A DNA stretch of 59,021 nucleotides from an uncultured beta proteobacterium (GTDB taxonomy: Bacteria; Pseudomonadota; Gammaproteobacteria; Burkholderiales; Burkholderiaceae_B), in NCBI GenBank assembly GCA_903932425.1, contig CAIZGG010000096.1, forward strand, positions 1 to 59,021, in the 5' to 3' direction. The position numbers were made by a program, and so were the translations under genes. The notes below the pieces were generated by a model. That model did not search any database and was not told the origin of the DNA. It saw nothing but the letters and a program-made list of their open reading frames with translations. This document shows, piece by piece, positions 7,538 to 16,397 of the stretch. Numbering within the stretch: the stretch's first letter is position 1; each line of letters starts with the position of its first letter.

Positions 7538-8820
7538 CAGTCCATTAGAAGCTTTGGCAAGATCAGAGTGATTGCGGGTATTAACGCAATGATGACTAAT
7601 GAAAGTATCAGCACCAGTAGGTAAGGCATAAACACTTTAGTCACACTGCGCATGCTGCAACGGGCAATGCCAGCTGACAAAAGCAAGCCAATTCCAATGG
7701 GTGGTAAAAAAATACCGACGCCAACCGTACCAATAGCAAGAATGCCAAAATGAAGAGGATCGACGCCTACTCGCTCTGCGACGGGCAAGAGGATCGGCAT
7801 CAAGATAATGAGTGCGGGCAGTCCCTCTAAGAATACGCCTGCGATCAAAAAGATAATAATACTGAGCAAGAGAAAACCGACTGAACCGCCGCCAATGATC
7901 GACATCAGGTGCGCAATCGCAGCGGGCGTTTGTTGGCTCGCTAAGATCCATGAAAACGTCATGGCCAAGCCTATTAGCAAGAGTGCGGCACCTGTCAAAA
8001 CAATAGTTTGCTCGCAGATCTCACGTAGATCGCGCCAAGACACCTCGCGATAGATGAACAAACTCACGACCAAGGCATAGACTGCACCAAGGGCTGCAAT
8101 TTCTGTGGGGGTCGCGATCCCTAACAAAATCCCACCGAAAATGATGACGGGCAATAGCAAAGCGAGTGCACTGTTTTTAAACGCAGCCCAGATTTCGCTT
8201 CGCGTTGCCCGCAACTCGCTTGGGGGTAAGACCCCTTGCCGTGCCTGATAGGTAATCAAGGCCATTAAACCAAGCACCATGACTGCCGAAGGCAAAAATC
8301 CTGCGATAAATAAGCGTCCGATCGAGATGTTGACAAGACTGCCAAGCACTACCATCATGATGCACGGTGGAATCAGCACACCCATGGATGAGGCCGCAGC
8401 GACAATGGCCGCAGCGCGTTCAGGTGAATACCCAGCCCGCCGCATCGCCGGAATCATCGTCGAGCCAATCGCCGAAATATCAGCGGTCGTCGAACCAGAG
8501 ATACCTGAGAAAAACATTTCGGCAAGCATGACGACCATCGCCAAGCCGCCGCGCACATGTCCAATTAGTACACGGGCAAGGGTCACTAAGCGAGCCGAAA
8601 TTCCACCGGAATCCATTAAGAGTCCGGCAAAAATAAAGAAAGGGACTGCCATCAACGGGAATGAATCGATACCGGCAAAAAGTCGCTGAGCGATTAATGC
8701 GAGAGGGAGACGTCCTTCAAGCAGTAAGAAAGTGACCGATGCAGCCCCCATCGCAAAGGCGATAGGGATCCCGATTGCAACGAAGAAAATAAAAGAAATA
8801 ACAAGAGCGGCAACCAGCAT
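7537..8820 (-). CDS. dctM: TRAP transporter large permease subunit (DctM)
   Basis: The large permease, 427 residues from the chosen start, with about 12 hydrophobic segments. It has the FxGIPIAFAMG beginning and the GSTTADISAIGSTMIPAMRRAGY segment characteristic of DctM (residues about 110-135). The open frame extends 29 codons further upstream into dctP, but the extra residues are polar and non-homologous. The ATG at 8820 begins the typical MLVAALVISF and lies 7 bases after the dctP stop. It carries the substrate across the inner membrane. Confidence 0.92.
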   Translation of the reverse strand: MLVAALVISFIFFVAIGIPIAFAMGAASVTFLLLEGRLPLALIAQRLFAGIDSFPLMAVPFFIFAGLLMDSGGISARLVTLARVLIGHVRGGLAMVVMLAEMFFSGISGSTTADISAIGSTMIPAMRRAGYSPERAAAIVAAASSMGVLIPPCIMMVVLGSLVNISIGRLFIAGFLPSAVMVLGLMALITYQARQGVLPPSELRATRSEIWAAFKNSALALLLPVIIFGGILLGIATPTEIAALGAVYALVVSLFIYREVSWRDLREICEQTIVLTGAALLLIGLAMTFSWILASQQTPAAIAHLMSIIGGGSVGFLLLSIIIFLIAGVFLEGLPALIILMPILLPVAERVGVDPLHFGILAIGTVGVGIFLPPIGIGLLLSAGIARCSMRSVTKVFMPYLLVLILSLVIIALIPAITLILPKLLMD

Positions 8821-8827
8821 CGCAGGA

Positions 8828-9802
8828 CTACGCTTTGATCGCTCGAATTTGTTCGATGATCTTTTGATTTTTAGCGAGGTCCTTATAGACAGGGCCCATC
8901 GCTGCAATCAAGGGCGCCTTATCAATCGTATCGACTTTCACGCCTTTTGCCGTCAATTCGGCTGAAGCGTCTGCATCAAGTTTTGCGGCAAGCTCGCGCA
9001 TGTAGCGTCCGGCTTGTACGCCAGAATCAGTTGCCGCCTTTTTTTGCTCTGCATTTAGTTTTTTGAAGGCGGGGGCGGACATGCCGAAGACTAAGGCAGA
9101 GTAGGTATGCTCATCTAAGGTGACAAATTTTGCGACCTCATTTAACTTAGAGCTCAACATCACGTTTGGCGGACATTCAAGTCCGTCAATCACGCCTTGT
9201 TGCACGGCGGTATAAACTTCGCCCCAGTTCATTTGAATGGCGCTAGCACCTAGTGCTTTAAACATGCCGATGAAGACAGGGCCTCCGGCAACGCGAAATT
9301 TCATACCAGAAAAACCCTCTTTGGTTGCGATGGGTCTTTTTGCATTCAAACATGAGCGAAAACCGCCTGCGCCCCAACCTAAGCCGATGATGCCACGAGG
9401 CTCAAGAAGCTTCAGCCAGTGATCGCCGATAGCACTTTCAAGGCACTTGTCGGCGTGTGCTTTGGAGGTGTAAAGAAATGGCAAATCGCAGTCACCAATC
9501 TCTGGTGCAACGGCGGTTAAGGTTGAGGTGCCGTAGAGATGTAAATCGACAATACCCAAAGGCATGCCTTCCATGGCTTCACGCTCTTGGCCAAGTTGGC
9601 CGCCAGGGAACACATTGACCTTAACGGCGCCATTCGTTTTTTGTTCGAACAGTTCAGCGAATTTTTTTGCGCCCATATCAAAGACTGAACCAGCAGCAGT
9701 GACGTGTCCCATGCGAAGCGTTGTGACGGTTTGTGCATTGGCAACAAATGGGACGGCGACTGAGGCTGCTGCGATCGTGAGAAAGTTACGGCGACTAGTC
9801 AT
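8828..9802 (-). CDS. dctP: TRAP transporter solute-binding protein (DctP)
   Basis: 324 residues with a Tat-like or Sec signal (RRNFLTIAAASVAVPFVANAQ). The DctP core has GHVTAAGSVFDMGAKKFAE at the start, FPGGQLGQEREAMEG in the first lobe, and the conserved Arg of FRVAGGPVF that binds the ligand carboxylate (near residue 168). AGGA precedes the ATG. It leads the P-M-Q operon and determines specificity, probably for a small carboxylate. Confidence 0.92.
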   Translation of the reverse strand: MTSRRNFLTIAAASVAVPFVANAQTVTTLRMGHVTAAGSVFDMGAKKFAELFEQKTNGAVKVNVFPGGQLGQEREAMEGMPLGIVDLHLYGTSTLTAVAPEIGDCDLPFLYTSKAHADKCLESAIGDHWLKLLEPRGIIGLGWGAGGFRSCLNAKRPIATKEGFSGMKFRVAGGPVFIGMFKALGASAIQMNWGEVYTAVQQGVIDGLECPPNVMLSSKLNEVAKFVTLDEHTYSALVFGMSAPAFKKLNAEQKKAATDSGVQAGRYMRELAAKLDADASAELTAKGVKVDTIDKAPLIAAMGPVYKDLAKNQKIIEQIRAIKA

Positions 9803-9980
9803 GATTTTCCTAAAAAATTAGTGTTGTAGAGAGACGAAGAAAGCGTCGACCGCGGTCACGGATTGCTATGCCCAGTAGGAGCCATGCGAGACTGATAAAG
9901 CCAGCCTGAGTTGCCCAAGGTTAATTGGTTAGGCCAAGTTTGTTTGTCTGTAAGCATACACTTCAAGAGACCAACGGTCA

Positions 9981-10937
9981 TTAAAAAATAGCCATGGCGT
10001 TTGGGGGTGAACCAATGGCTCCGCGAAGATTTAAGGGCTTAGAGGTAAACAGAAAGGTGTTTCGTTTGTGCTTGTGCGCTGTAGCACGTAGCGCGTCGAG
10101 ATCAAACATTTCGCCCAAGACGAGACCAAGGCGCGCAATAGCGAGGTGCAGGCTTGGCTTGCCTTGTTGTAACGGCCAGGCTTCGACAGTCACCGAATCG
10201 CTAGCGACGGCGGCAAAGCCTGCGTCCCACAAGTACTGCCACATCGACTCGTCGCCTGCCAAACCCGAATAATCGCGGCCTTGAAATATACTTGCCTTGG
10301 CTTCAGGGCTGGCCTTATTAAAGGCCTCAAGCCAGCCAGTGCGCACGCACAGCACGTCACCCAAGTGTGGTGTGATTTCGTTTTGCTCGAGTGCAAGTTG
10401 TAAATCGTGGGCGCTACATATTTGAGATCCTAGTGCGGACCATGGACGATGATTGCGAGCGTAAAACTCAGGTAAATCAATATAGATTCCACGCGTAAAG
10501 ATCCCAAAATCCGCGTAGCGATCAACCCCATTGCGCGAGCCCTCCCCTAAATGAATCTCCTGGCTTTGCGTTCCATCATAAAACCCGTGTACGGGGTCCC
10601 CAACGTGGGCTAGGCTATCCCACTGCGAAGAGGCCTGCGGATGAAACGTCACGCAGTCATCGCGTATGAGTAAGCCTTCATACGTGTCAGTCACAAGCTC
10701 ATGAATGGGTGCTTCTCGGATACGGTGCGAATGTGCAGGTACAGCTCCAAGTGGTAAGTGCAAGGGTAAATCCAGATTCACTCGATCACCGCTTAGAACC
10801 AATCTGGCCGCCTGTGCCGCATATTCAGCGCTAATTGCGGCGAGCATACCGACATTTTCTTTTTCAAGTCCCCAGGCTAAGGGCAGCGTTTCTCCGATGG
10901 GTCTGGGTAACTCTGTAAAGGCTGGGCGTTGATACAT
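9981..10937 (-). CDS. cyclase-family metal-dependent hydrolase
   Basis: A 318-residue member of the cyclase/kynurenine-formamidase-like fold. The usual H-x-G-T-H-x-D-x-x-x-H metal signature appears here in the variant form H99-x3-SSQWD-x3-H111, known from the branch annotated simply as cyclase family. Family members hydrolyse amides, lactones or cyclic imides (for example isatin or formylkynurenine). The gene lies about 180 bp upstream of dctP on the same strand and is divergent from Bug 3, so it may act on a compound taken up by the TRAP system. The substrate is unknown. Confidence 0.8.
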   Translation of the reverse strand: MYQRPAFTELPRPIGETLPLAWGLEKENVGMLAAISAEYAAQAARLVLSGDRVNLDLPLHLPLGAVPAHSHRIREAPIHELVTDTYEGLLIRDDCVTFHPQASSQWDSLAHVGDPVHGFYDGTQSQEIHLGEGSRNGVDRYADFGIFTRGIYIDLPEFYARNHRPWSALGSQICSAHDLQLALEQNEITPHLGDVLCVRTGWLEAFNKASPEAKASIFQGRDYSGLAGDESMWQYLWDAGFAAVASDSVTVEAWPLQQGKPSLHLAIARLGLVLGEMFDLDALRATAHKHKRNTFLFTSKPLNLRGAIGSPPNAMAIF

Positions 10938-11093
10938 GGTGAGTCCGTTATTGAGTGAGCGATACGGCGAACGAGTGGCAATAAACTTAAATTTACACTT
11001 ATCGTGGTGTATCGTGAAATCGCCATGAGGCGGTATGTTAATTTATGAGCATATAGATGATGTCACTGTTATCAAAACTGAAGGGTTCCAGTC
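10938..11093. promoter_or_regulatory. divergent promoter region, cyclase gene and Bug 3
   Basis: 156 bp between divergent starts, AT-rich around 10980-11010. Promoters for both genes must lie here. No clear operator was seen. Confidence 0.35.
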
Positions 11094-12059
11094 ATGAGTC
11101 GTCATATTTTTTCGCGGTGTTGCCTGGCGATCGTTTTTTTTCTTAGTGCGCCTGCCAGCGTTTTTGCGAATCCAGCGTGGCCTGCATCACCGATCCATAT
11201 GGTGGTCCCGTTTCCGCCTGGGGGCAGTAACGATGTCATCGCTAGGCGCTTAGCTGATGGGTTGAGCAAAGCCTTTGGTCAGACAGTCGTGGTTGAGAAC
11301 AAAGGCGGTGGAGCCGGCGCGATTGGTTCACAAGCGGTAGCAATATCGAAGCCTGACGGATATACATTCCTCTTCATTTCAAGCTCGCTCGCAACGTCGG
11401 CGGCTGTTCAACAAACACCTTATGATCCGCCTAAAGCATTCATGGGGGTGGCGCAAGTCGCACGCTCTCCCTTTGTCGTGCTCATTAGTAAAGAGTTTCC
11501 GGTCAAAGACATTAAAGAACTGATCGCTTACGCAAAGGCGAATCCACGCAAAATGAACTTTGGTAGTGCTGGTTTGGGTGACAGCACACAGATGGCGACC
11601 GAGCTCTTTAACGATATCTTTGATATCAAAATGACGGCAGTACCGTATAAAGGGATCTCACCTGCTCAGCTAGATTTGGTGGCGGGACGACTCGATATGA
11701 TTATCACAACGATTGCGTCGATTAAGGGTAACGCTGCCGATAGCTTGCCAAAACTTGCTTTCACCGGCGCACAGCGCGAGCCAGACTATCCAAATATTCC
11801 GACTGTCATCGAGGCGACAGGGACGCAATATGAGGTGGATGTTTGGTGGGGCTTGTTTGCACCGGCAGGTATTCCAGTACCAATCTTACAAAATATGAAT
11901 GCTGAGGTGAATAAGATCGTCACAGACGCTGCGTTTGCCGAATTTTTAAAAACCGTGGGTGCTTCTCCTGCTATTGGCACGCCAGAGTCTTTTCAGCAAC
12001 TGTTAGTCAACGACCTAGAACGCTGGCGTGCGATTGCGAAACGGGCCGGTGTGCAGTAA
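11094..12059 (+). CDS. Bug-family periplasmic binding protein 3
   Basis: 321 residues. The signal peptide ends near SVFA (about residue 25), followed by WPASPIHMVVPFPPGGSND and VVENKGGGAGAIG. It is the first gene of a plus-strand run that continues with the 79-residue protein, amidase and cysteine hydrolase. The presumed ligand is therefore an amide or the acid released from it. A 114-bp gap containing chained mini-ORFs separates it from the next gene. Confidence 0.93.
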   Translation: MSRHIFSRCCLAIVFFLSAPASVFANPAWPASPIHMVVPFPPGGSNDVIARRLADGLSKAFGQTVVVENKGGGAGAIGSQAVAISKPDGYTFLFISSSLATSAAVQQTPYDPPKAFMGVAQVARSPFVVLISKEFPVKDIKELIAYAKANPRKMNFGSAGLGDSTQMATELFNDIFDIKMTAVPYKGISPAQLDLVAGRLDMIITTIASIKGNAADSLPKLAFTGAQREPDYPNIPTVIEATGTQYEVDVWWGLFAPAGIPVPILQNMNAEVNKIVTDAAFAEFLKTVGASPAIGTPESFQQLLVNDLERWRAIAKRAGVQ

Positions 12060-12109
12060 AGGGTTTGCCGCGAGAGCGTAATGAATTGAATTTTGTTAAT
12101 CGTTGCGCG

Positions 12110-12145
12110 ATGAGTGATCGTGCATCAACCGGGGGTTCTCGATGA
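12110..12145 (+). CDS. 11-codon leader mini-ORF 1 (MSDRASTGGSR)
   Basis: The ATG at 12110 opens 11 codons, and its TGA (12143-12145) overlaps the next ATG as ATGA. The first 12 bases (ATGAGTGATCGT) nearly repeat at 12142 and 12174. It arose by a 32-bp tandem duplication of the initiation region of the downstream gene. No ribosome site is seen before it, so whether it is translated is uncertain. Confidence 0.35.
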   Translation: MSDRASTGGSR

Positions 12146-12177
12146 GTGGTCGTAGATTAACTGGAGATACGCTATGA
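12142..12177 (+). CDS. 11-codon leader mini-ORF 2 (MSGRRLTGDTL)
   Basis: It starts at 12142 inside the stop of mini-ORF 1 and ends with a TGA (12175-12177) overlapping the ATG of the 79-residue gene. A GGGGG run 6 bases upstream could serve as a ribosome site. If translated, it would couple translation into the amidase operon. Confidence 0.4.
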   Translation: MSGRRLTGDTL

Positions 12178-12413
12178 GTGGTCGTACGCAACAGGACGAT
12201 TTAGAGGCAGTACAAGTGGCGTTGAAACAAATCGGTGAGCTTCTGCACGGCATCGTTTCTCGCTCTGACATCAAGCAGATTTCTGCAGAAGTCTTACGAC
12301 TCAACGAGACCGTGCGGCGCGGCGCAGCAGGCCGTGTTCAAAGTGGAGATCATCCTCAAGACTTTGCAATGCTGCTGTTGGCTGAGGCAGATGACACGAA
12401 CCGGATGAACTGA
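12174..12413 (+). CDS. 79-residue helical protein, possible amidase partner subunit
   Basis: A short cytoplasmic protein without signal or membrane segment. It is predicted mostly helical and has an acidic C-terminal part with HPQDFAMLLLAEAD (residues about 60-73). GGAG lies 8 bases before the ATG. It ends 2 bp before the amidase start. In the cyanuric-acid pathway the amidase AtzE requires AtzG, a helical protein of similar size with an acidic C-terminus, and GatA requires the small GatC. Position, size and character suggest an analogous role here, but I see no decisive motif, so the partner role is inference. Confidence 0.65.
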   Translation: MSGRTQQDDLEAVQVALKQIGELLHGIVSRSDIKQISAEVLRLNETVRRGAAGRVQSGDHPQDFAMLLLAEADDTNRMN

Positions 12414-12415
12414 AG

Positions 12416-13870
12416 ATGATGCCACTACCGCTCAATCAGCCTACGGATATTCTTGAGGCTTCAATTGCAGAAGTGGGTGCGCGTTTAAGGCGTAAAGAGT
12501 TAAGTGCTGAGCAGTTGACCCGACATGCACTCGACCGCGCGGTACAGACACAGCCGATGCTCAATGCGTTTATCGATATTTGGGCAGACAGCGCGATCTC
12601 GCAGGCAAAACAGCTCGACCTCGAGGCTGCGTCAGGAAAATGGCGAGGGCCGCTACATGGTATTCCTTTGGCACACAAAGACTGCTTCGAGCGACAGGGG
12701 CTGCCCATGACGGTTGGGTCAAAAGTGACAGGCACGGATCTGGGGCGCGTGACCGCCACTGCGCTTCAGAGACTAAGCGAAGCCGGTGCAGTAGATTTGG
12801 GCCCGCTGAATATGAATGAAATGGTGGCTGGCCCTACCGGACAGAATCCGCACTTCGGTGATTGTCGTAATAGCTGGGATGTAGAGCGTATTTCTGGTGG
12901 ATCGTCGAGCGGTTCGGGTGCGGCGGTTGGTGCAGGGGTGATCTACGGCGCGCTTGGTTCTGACACCGGAGGCTCAACACGCTTACCCGCGTCGATGAAT
13001 GGGTTGTTTGGTATGAAGGGCACCTATGGTCGTGTGTCTCGAGCCGGTTGCTTTCCTAGGGCATTCTCATTGGATTGTGTAGGTCCTATTGCACGCTCTG
13101 CCCAAGATTGCGCCCTATTGCTGCAGGTTTTAGCAGGCTGGGATTCACGCGATGCCTCAAGCCTTCAGGCACCAGTGCCCAACTATTTTTCGGTTATTGA
13201 AAGCGCGGGACAAGGAAGTCGCTGGGCCGTTTTGGAAGGCATCGCGGCCTATCATCCAGACGTTACACAGGCCTTCGAAGCCTTTATTGAAGTTATACAA
13301 AAAAGATACGGTCATGTCGGTCGGGTTGAGTCTAACGAGATTGCTACATGTTATGCCATGGCAGATATTTTTTCAAAAGTTGAAGCCGCAACCTTGCATG
13401 GCCAATGGATGCGAGCACGGCGTGATCTCTACTCGCAGGCCGTATTTTCCAGGACAGAGCCGGGGCTGCATGTGCCTGCGGTACGCTATCTAGAGGCGCT
13501 TCAGATGCGTGCAAAAATACTTCATGAGTTTTTGCATGGCACGATGCAAGATCTCGATGTACTTGTTTGTCCGACTATGCCGATACCCGTGCCAACACAC
13601 GAAGAGGCTGACGTTGAGACGCCTGGTAGGGTATTTGGAGTGGTCACTGCGTTAACCCCACTGGTTCGTCCGTTTAATTATTTAGGGCTTCCATCACTCA
13701 CTATGCCCATTGGCGTCGATCGCGTGGGGATGCCGGTTGGCGCTCAATTGGTGGGGAGGCCTTTTGCAGAGGCTCGGTTATTGTCGGTGGCTCACCAGCT
13801 CTCAAAAGATATCGGCTGGGATCGTTTAGCTAACATGCAAAGAGCACAAGCGCTCAAGGTAGAAAAGTGA
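12416..13870 (+). CDS. amidase-signature hydrolase (AtzE/GatA family)
   Basis: A 484-residue amidase-signature enzyme. The Ser-cisSer-Lys triad is visible: Lys88 in LAHKDCF, the Gly/Ser-rich GGSSSGSGAA at 161-170 holding the cis-Ser, and the nucleophile Ser187 in GSDTGGSTR. The family hydrolyses C-N amide bonds such as those of carboxybiuret, allophanate, aryl amides or amidated tRNA. This is not a standalone GatA: there is no gatB, and the C-terminal part resembles AtzE-like amidases. It is flanked by the 79-residue protein (2 bp upstream) and a cysteine hydrolase whose start overlaps its stop. The three probably degrade one N-containing compound stepwise. Confidence 0.9.
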   Translation: MMPLPLNQPTDILEASIAEVGARLRRKELSAEQLTRHALDRAVQTQPMLNAFIDIWADSAISQAKQLDLEAASGKWRGPLHGIPLAHKDCFERQGLPMTVGSKVTGTDLGRVTATALQRLSEAGAVDLGPLNMNEMVAGPTGQNPHFGDCRNSWDVERISGGSSSGSGAAVGAGVIYGALGSDTGGSTRLPASMNGLFGMKGTYGRVSRAGCFPRAFSLDCVGPIARSAQDCALLLQVLAGWDSRDASSLQAPVPNYFSVIESAGQGSRWAVLEGIAAYHPDVTQAFEAFIEVIQKRYGHVGRVESNEIATCYAMADIFSKVEAATLHGQWMRARRDLYSQAVFSRTEPGLHVPAVRYLEALQMRAKILHEFLHGTMQDLDVLVCPTMPIPVPTHEEADVETPGRVFGVVTALTPLVRPFNYLGLPSLTMPIGVDRVGMPVGAQLVGRPFAEARLLSVAHQLSKDIGWDRLANMQRAQALKVEK

Positions 13871-14583
13871 TGAGTATGCTTTGGGATAAATTCTTAACAG
13901 AAGAAGATAAAGCTGTACTCGCACGCGGAAAATTCGGTCGCCGAATGGGGTTTGGCCAACAGCCGGTTGTCTTGGTGATCGATGCGCAGCGCTACATGGT
14001 TGGCGAAGCAGAAGATGAAAAAAATTGGCCGTCAAGCTGCGGTGAAATTGGACGAGAGGCGATGAGACACATTGCTCAGGTCGTACTTACGGCTCAGCAT
14101 GCCGAGGTGCCATGTATCTTTACGCGCTTTGAAATAGAGCCCTCTGGTATTGATATGGGCGTCTACCAGCGCAAGCGTGATCTACTGCAGTCTGATAGAT
14201 GGTGTCTGGCTGGGAGCTTGGGAGCAGAGCTTTCACCACTACTAGTCCCTACAGCGCGAGATCTTGTTTTTGTTAAAAAGAAACCGAGTGGCTTTCATGG
14301 TACGCCGCTTTTAGGCTATCTGATCGACCGTGGTATTGATACGGTGATTGTTGTAGGTGGCGCAACAAGTAACTGCATCCGCGCAACCGTCTTTGATTGT
14401 GCGTCGTACAACTATCGTGCGATCGTGCCGCAAGAAGCTGTTTTTGATCGCATCCCAATTTCGCATGCGATTTCTCTGTTTGATATGGATCGCCAGTTTG
14501 CGGATGTTTTGCCAACGCCTGAGGTCATTGAGTATTTGTCAGCCTGCCGTAGTGGACGTTTCGAAGCGAGCATAAGTATTTAA
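13870..14583 (+). CDS. isochorismatase-like cysteine hydrolase (N-carbamoylsarcosine amidase type)
   Basis: A 237-residue cysteine hydrolase. The catalytic triad is Asp38 (VIDAQRYM), Lys138 (KKKPSGF) and Cys169 (GGATSNCIRAT), with the family cis-peptide before the Cys. It is closest in layout to N-carbamoylsarcosine amidase and related ureido or carbamoyl hydrolases. An ATG overlapping the amidase stop as TGATG is preferred over an in-frame GTG three bases earlier. Together with the amidase it suggests degradation of a carbamoylated or ureido compound. Confidence 0.87.
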   Translation: MSMLWDKFLTEEDKAVLARGKFGRRMGFGQQPVVLVIDAQRYMVGEAEDEKNWPSSCGEIGREAMRHIAQVVLTAQHAEVPCIFTRFEIEPSGIDMGVYQRKRDLLQSDRWCLAGSLGAELSPLLVPTARDLVFVKKKPSGFHGTPLLGYLIDRGIDTVIVVGGATSNCIRATVFDCASYNYRAIVPQEAVFDRIPISHAISLFDMDRQFADVLPTPEVIEYLSACRSGRFEASISI

Positions 14584-14648
14584 GGATCTGGGTCGGGTGG
14601 TACACAAGGTTTGAGGTCAAGGGTCCACTTCAAATATGAGCTCGGTTT

Positions 14649-14885
14649 TCAAGCAGGCAGATATCTCGCCACATAAAAAACCCCGGTAAACGCCATTCCA
14701 ACTACGACAGTCATCCAGCTGATCATTTTCCAAGTGCATGAGTTGATCTCGTGATGGATGGTCGTGGTGAGCTTGAGCTCCATGCTCGTCAATTTTAGCT
14801 CTACGCTTTTGAGGTCTTCTTTGGTGGCAAGTGTAGGAAGAATCGTGTCAAAGCGAGTTTCTAGCATCGTCATTCTGGTTTCCAT
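14649..14885 (-). CDS. small coiled-coil membrane protein, copy A
   Basis: 78 residues: a heptad-like N-terminal half (METRMTMLETRFDTILP, then Glu/Leu/Lys repeats) and one C-terminal membrane helix (about residues 53-74). The layout resembles phage XhlA-like and other short coiled-coil-TM proteins found singly in Burkholderiales. It differs from copy B by a 7-residue insertion that duplicates an ELKLT unit, plus a few substitutions. The function is unknown. Confidence 0.7.
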   Translation of the reverse strand: METRMTMLETRFDTILPTLATKEDLKSVELKLTSMELKLTTTIHHEINSCTWKMISWMTVVVGMAFTGVFYVARYLPA

Positions 14886-14986
14886 TGGGTTATCCTAAAA
14901 GCTACGGTCAGTCAGTATTTTAAGAGTTTGAGCCTCTATCAAAAATGCTAATGGATAGATTTGTCTTAACTGTTCGCTCTGGAGCC

Positions 14987-15202
14987 CTAGGCCGGTAAAT
15001 ATCTCGCCACATAAAACACGCCAGCAAAGGCCATACCAACGACGGCAGTCATCCAGCTGATCATTTTCCAGGTGCATGAGGTAATTTCGTGATGGATGGT
15101 AGTGGTGAGTTTGAGCTCCATGCCTTTGAGATCTTCTTTAGTGGCTAGTGTCGGAAGAATCGTGTCAAAGCGAGTTTCTAGCATCGTCATTCTGGTTTCC
15201 AT
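14987..15202 (-). CDS. small coiled-coil membrane protein, copy B
   Basis: 71 residues, nearly identical to copy A apart from the shorter coiled coil (LKGMELKLTTT) and substitutions in the membrane helix. It has the same start context. It is the upstream copy in the minus-strand direction. The single membrane segment at the C-terminus and the charged coiled coil imply an inner-membrane protein with a cytoplasmic or periplasmic oligomerising stalk. Confidence 0.7.
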   Translation of the reverse strand: METRMTMLETRFDTILPTLATKEDLKGMELKLTTTIHHEITSCTWKMISWMTAVVGMAFAGVFYVARYLPA

Positions 15203-15327
15203 TGGGTTATCCTAAAAGCTAAGGTTAATCAGCATTTTAAGTTTGCTGGTCTGTGGCACGAATGGTAGGGGATAGTTTTGTCTAGTCGCAATCCCGCAAT
15301 TGCATTTGCTTACATTTATAGAAAGAC

Positions 15328-16335
15328 ATGAAAAATTCAAATATAAAAAATTCGCTTATTCGTAAGGTATCTGCAGCGTTTCTCGCGACTATGTTTGCGG
15401 GCTGTCTATCTGCGTCAGCGTTAGCGCAGACGGCCCCTTGGCCGAGTCGCCCGATTAAGATGGTGATCCCGTTTGGCGCAGGCGGCGGCACCGACGTGAT
15501 TGGCCGTTTTTTGGCGCAAAAACTATCGGAAGGTCTGGGTCAGACTGTGGTGGTTGAAACTCGCCCCGGAGCAGGCGGCAGCCTGGGTAGCGCTGAGGTC
15601 GCGCGCGCACCGGCCGATGGTTACACCATATTGCTAGGTTCAAGCTCAACGCACGGCATCAATCCTGGGATGTATGCCAAGCTTCCTTACGATCCAATCG
15701 AAGATTTTGAACCGATCGGTTTGATCGCGACTAATTTGTTTGTGATGTCTGTGCCCAAAGACTCACCGGTAAAAACGGTCGCTGACTTGGTGAGGTTGTC
15801 GCAGGCGTCACCCGGCCAGTACGATTACGCATCTTCTGGGAATGGCACAACGAGTCACCTTGCAGCTGCGTTGTTTGTTTCGATGTCGGGTGCGAAGCTC
15901 ACACATATCCCCTATAAAAGTAACGTACCCGGCCTGACTGATTTGATGGCAGGTCGCGTAGCGATGATGTTCGATAATATTACGGCCATGCAACGGCAGA
16001 TTAGTGCCGGAACAATCCGCCCGTTGGCCACAACCGGGTTAAAACGGACGACGGTATTAAACGATGTCCCGACCTTAGATGAAGCGGGTGTCAAGGGCTA
16101 TGACCTGAGGGGGTGGTTTTGTTTGCTCGCGCCGGCGGGCACTCCTGCAGAGATCGTGAACAGGCTGAATCAAGAACTTGTTCGAGTCATCGCGATGCCC
16201 GAGGTGGCAGAAAAATTGGTTTCTTTGGGTGCAGATCCTGAAACGGGTACACCGCAAGAACTTAAAGCCCTGATCGCCTCTGAAATTGTTAAATACAAGA
16301 ATATTATCGATCTCGCGGGTGCCAAGGTAGAGTGA
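15328..16335 (+). CDS. Bug-family periplasmic binding protein 4
   Basis: 335 residues. A long basic signal peptide ends near SALAQ (about residue 34), then WPSRPIKMVIPFGAGGGTD and VVETRPGAGGSLG. It lies between the duplicated small genes and a DUF1345 membrane protein, with no obvious catabolic partner. The ligand is unknown. Confidence 0.93.
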   Translation: MKNSNIKNSLIRKVSAAFLATMFAGCLSASALAQTAPWPSRPIKMVIPFGAGGGTDVIGRFLAQKLSEGLGQTVVVETRPGAGGSLGSAEVARAPADGYTILLGSSSTHGINPGMYAKLPYDPIEDFEPIGLIATNLFVMSVPKDSPVKTVADLVRLSQASPGQYDYASSGNGTTSHLAAALFVSMSGAKLTHIPYKSNVPGLTDLMAGRVAMMFDNITAMQRQISAGTIRPLATTGLKRTTVLNDVPTLDEAGVKGYDLRGWFCLLAPAGTPAEIVNRLNQELVRVIAMPEVAEKLVSLGADPETGTPQELKALIASEIVKYKNIIDLAGAKVE

Positions 16336-16397
16336 ATGCAGTTCTGTGCTGCCTCAGCATCTACCCAATATCCTCATCTGAATTTTAGGCGCATCAC

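Larger units (their letters stand above)
12110..12185 (+). repeat. diverged 32-bp tandem repeat of a start-codon region, three starts
   Basis: ATGAGTG[A/G]TCGT occurs at 12110, 12142 and 12174, exactly 32 bp apart. Because 32 is not a multiple of 3, each start is in a different frame. Each short frame ends in a TGA that overlaps the following ATG. Confidence 0.8.
14649..15240. repeat. tandem duplication of about 317 bp carrying two copies of a small gene
   Basis: The coding regions and about 35 bp upstream of each start (TTGGGTTATCCTAAAAGCTA) are nearly identical between 14649-14920 and 14987-15240. The offset between start codons is 317 bp. Copy A carries a 21-bp in-frame insertion. The high identity suggests a recent duplication. 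Confidence 0.85.

Noticed and set aside
12110-12185. The 32-bp tandem repeat as a CRISPR-like array
   Set aside because: It has only three copies, diverged between copies, no spacers and no cas genes. It is a duplicated translation-start region.
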